A stretch of DNA of 8,466 nucleotides from ANME-2 cluster archaeon. GTDB taxonomy: Archaea; Halobacteriota; Methanosarcinia; Methanosarcinales; Methanocomedenaceae. How positions within the stretch are numbered: the first letter of the stretch is position 1; each line of letters begins with the position of its first letter. The stretch is taken from assembly GCA_022353185.1 (NCBI GenBank), contig JAKRWB010000410.1, positions 1 through 8,466 on the forward strand, given 5' to 3'. Below are positions 7,020 through 8,466 of this stretch, piece by piece. A program made the position numbers and the translations under genes. A model generated the notes under the pieces. The model saw nothing but the letters and a program-made list of their open reading frames with translations, was not told the origin of the DNA and ran no database searches.

Positions 7020-7841
7020 ATGATACAATTCGCCAAGCTCCATGGGAACGGTAACGACTTCATTCTTATAGATGAATACGCCGGAACAGTAGTGGCCGAT
7101 GATAAAAAAGCCGACTTCGCTGAAAAATACTGCGATCGACGGTTCGGCATAGGGGGCGACGGGGTACTGTTCATTTCAAAATCAGGTTCTGCCGATATAA
7201 AGATGAGATTGTTCCAGCCCGATCGCTCTGAAGCAGAGATGTGTGGCAATGGAATCAAGTGTCTTGTCAAGTACGCCCTGGAGGCGGGGTATCTTTCACC
7301 CGGCACTACAACAGTTGAGACCGTGGCTGGTATACTGCCAGTGAATGTGAAAGGTCATGGCGACGAGATGCTGGTGAAAGTGAATATGGGAAAACCTCTG
7401 TTTGACAGGAAGGACATACCTGCCAAAGGTGATGGAGAGTTCATCAATGAAATGATTGAAGGCATGCAGGTATCAGTTATCAATACAGGAGTCCCCCATG
7501 CAGTGATATTTGTGGACGACCTGGAAGGCGTTGATATCGATACAATTACACCCCCGATACGATACCACACCATATTCCCAAAAGGCACAAACGTGAATTT
7601 TGTTAATGTTGCCGATGAAGGGCATATTAATATCCGCACCTATGAGAGAGGGGTGGAGGGCGAAACTCTAAGCTGTGGCACAGGTTCAGTAGCGGCAGCA
7701 GTGATAGCACACCATCTGGGACTGACCGGCAGTGATGTAACAGTCAACACCCTGGGGGGCATACTCAATATCACATTGGAGAAAGGTTATGCTTTCATGG
7801 AGGGCACGGCCAAAACCGTGTTTACCGGAAACCTTTTATGA
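7020..7841 (+). CDS. dapF: Diaminopimelate epimerase
   Basis: The enzyme interconverts LL- and meso-diaminopimelate, the last step before decarboxylation to lysine, and acts in the cytoplasm without a cofactor. At 273 residues it has the normal family length. It opens with FAKLHGNGNDFILID, the usual start. The two catalytic cysteines are present: Cys75 in EMCGNG and Cys219 in LSCGTG. GIGGDGVLF (43-51), NTGVPHAVIFV (155-165) and RTYERGVEGET (206-216) are further family hallmarks. The ATG at 7020 is chosen because the protein aligns with the family from its first residues. Its TGA overlaps the tiaS start (ATGA), so the two genes are probably one operon. It lies 68 bases after the pseudogene. 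Confidence 0.96.
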   Translation: MIQFAKLHGNGNDFILIDEYAGTVVADDKKADFAEKYCDRRFGIGGDGVLFISKSGSADIKMRLFQPDRSEAEMCGNGIKCLVKYALEAGYLSPGTTTVETVAGILPVNVKGHGDEMLVKVNMGKPLFDRKDIPAKGDGEFINEMIEGMQVSVINTGVPHAVIFVDDLEGVDIDTITPPIRYHTIFPKGTNVNFVNVADEGHINIRTYERGVEGETLSCGTGSVAAAVIAHHLGLTGSDVTVNTLGGILNITLEKGYAFMEGTAKTVFTGNLL

Positions 7842-8466
7842 TCATTGGAATTGATGATACAGATTCTGTTAATGGGATGTGCACTACATACCTCACAGCA
7901 GTACTTATCGACCAGCTAAAGGAACTTGGCACAGTCAGGGGAATGCCCCATCTTATACGGCTGAATCCCAATATTAAGTACAAGACCAGAGGAAATGCAG
8001 CATTGTCCCTGGAGATTGATGCCAACCCGGGCTTGGAACAACATATTATGGACACAGCAATCTCACTGGTAGAAGAGATGGCCGATGTGGAGTGCGAGAA
8101 CACCAACCCTGGTATAGTGTTTCTGCAGGACGGAAATAAGCAGGACGGGGAGTTCAGGAAAGCACTGGAAGCATTCATGTGGCGGGCTATGCAGGATGTG
8201 CTTAATGTTGAGGATGCCCGTACCCTTATCGACAGGTTCGGCCTGGCGCATAGGGGATTCAAGAACGGGCGTGGGCTCATCGGTGCCCTTGCTGCTTGTG
8301 GCGCTATTGCATGCGGGCTGCCTGACCATACTTACGAGATGATAGCCTACCGCTTACCTGAAAATTTTGGCACGCTCCGGAGTATTGACCATGATTCGGT
8401 GTTCAGGGCGGATGAAGTAACATACCCGGGCACATGGGATACGGTGGATAGAGCCAACAATATTGT
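7838..8466 (+). CDS. tiaS: tRNA(Ile2) 2-agmatinylcytidine synthetase, 3' end cut by the window
   Basis: TiaS attaches agmatine to C34 of the CAU-anticodon tRNA-Ile in archaea, letting it read AUA codons; it uses ATP and agmatine. The frame is open from the ATG overlapping the dapF stop to the window edge, about 209 codons. The family is roughly twice that length or slightly less, so the C-terminal half, with the OB-fold and zinc ribbon, is missing. The N-terminus reads MIIGIDDTDS and then GMCTTYL, the signature of the TiaS kinase-like domain; one of the Thr residues in CTT (Thr16 or Thr17) should match the autophosphorylated Thr reported for the Archaeoglobus enzyme. HLIRLNPNIKYKTRGNAA (36-53) and HRGFKNGRGLIGALAA further on also fit. 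Translation is probably coupled to dapF, since no separate ribosome site is visible. Confidence 0.93.
   Translation, partial: MIIGIDDTDSVNGMCTTYLTAVLIDQLKELGTVRGMPHLIRLNPNIKYKTRGNAALSLEIDANPGLEQHIMDTAISLVEEMADVECENTNPGIVFLQDGNKQDGEFRKALEAFMWRAMQDVLNVEDARTLIDRFGLAHRGFKNGRGLIGALAACGAIACGLPDHTYEMIAYRLPENFGTLRSIDHDSVFRADEVTYPGTWDTVDRANNI

Noticed and set aside
7822..8329. Minus-strand ORFs opposite tiaS
   Set aside because: The plus strand carries an unbroken TiaS match across the whole stretch.

Overview
The window reads as a euryarchaeal chromosome segment, most likely from the Methanosarcinales or related ANME-type archaea. Three things support this. The right edge carries tiaS, an archaea-only tRNA-modification gene. 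The left half encodes a very large surface protein built from Methanosarcina-type S-layer domains with a C-terminal membrane anchor. The start signals look archaeal (a GGAG ribosome site, TATA-like boxes, a possibly leaderless dapF). No taxon-specific marker fixes the genus.

Layout. Positions 1-351 hold no confident gene. Positions 352-4278 (minus strand) encode a 1308-residue exported protein: signal peptide, two S-layer domains, a cohesin-like domain, two more S-layer domains, a Thr/Ser/Pro-rich stalk, one membrane helix and a short basic tail. The domain similarities suggest that a two-domain S-layer unit was duplicated around the cohesin module. Positions 4279-5100 are AT-rich and hold promoter-like sequence, one doubtful small ORF and a run of nine G.

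Positions 5118-6951 (plus strand) are a broken gene for an unusual fusion, an N-terminal rubredoxin joined to a thiamine-pyrophosphate enzyme of the acetolactate synthase/pyruvate oxidase type. It carries four visible lesions: CTG where an ATG start is expected, TGA in place of the conserved rubredoxin Trp, a 102-bp insertion with stop codons, and a small deletion with a frameshift. The insertion behaves like a miniature inverted-repeat element: 100 bp, imperfect terminal inverted repeats, an internal inverted repeat, and a TA duplication. Removing it in silico restores the reading frame and the expected Gly-Glu-Ser-Asn-Leu-Pro-Leu-Val-Glu-Ala segment.

Positions 7020-7841 encode an intact diaminopimelate epimerase (lysine pathway). 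Its stop codon overlaps the start of tiaS, which runs off the right edge; the two are probably co-transcribed and translationally coupled. The S-layer gene looks clearly more AT-rich than the metabolic genes on the right.
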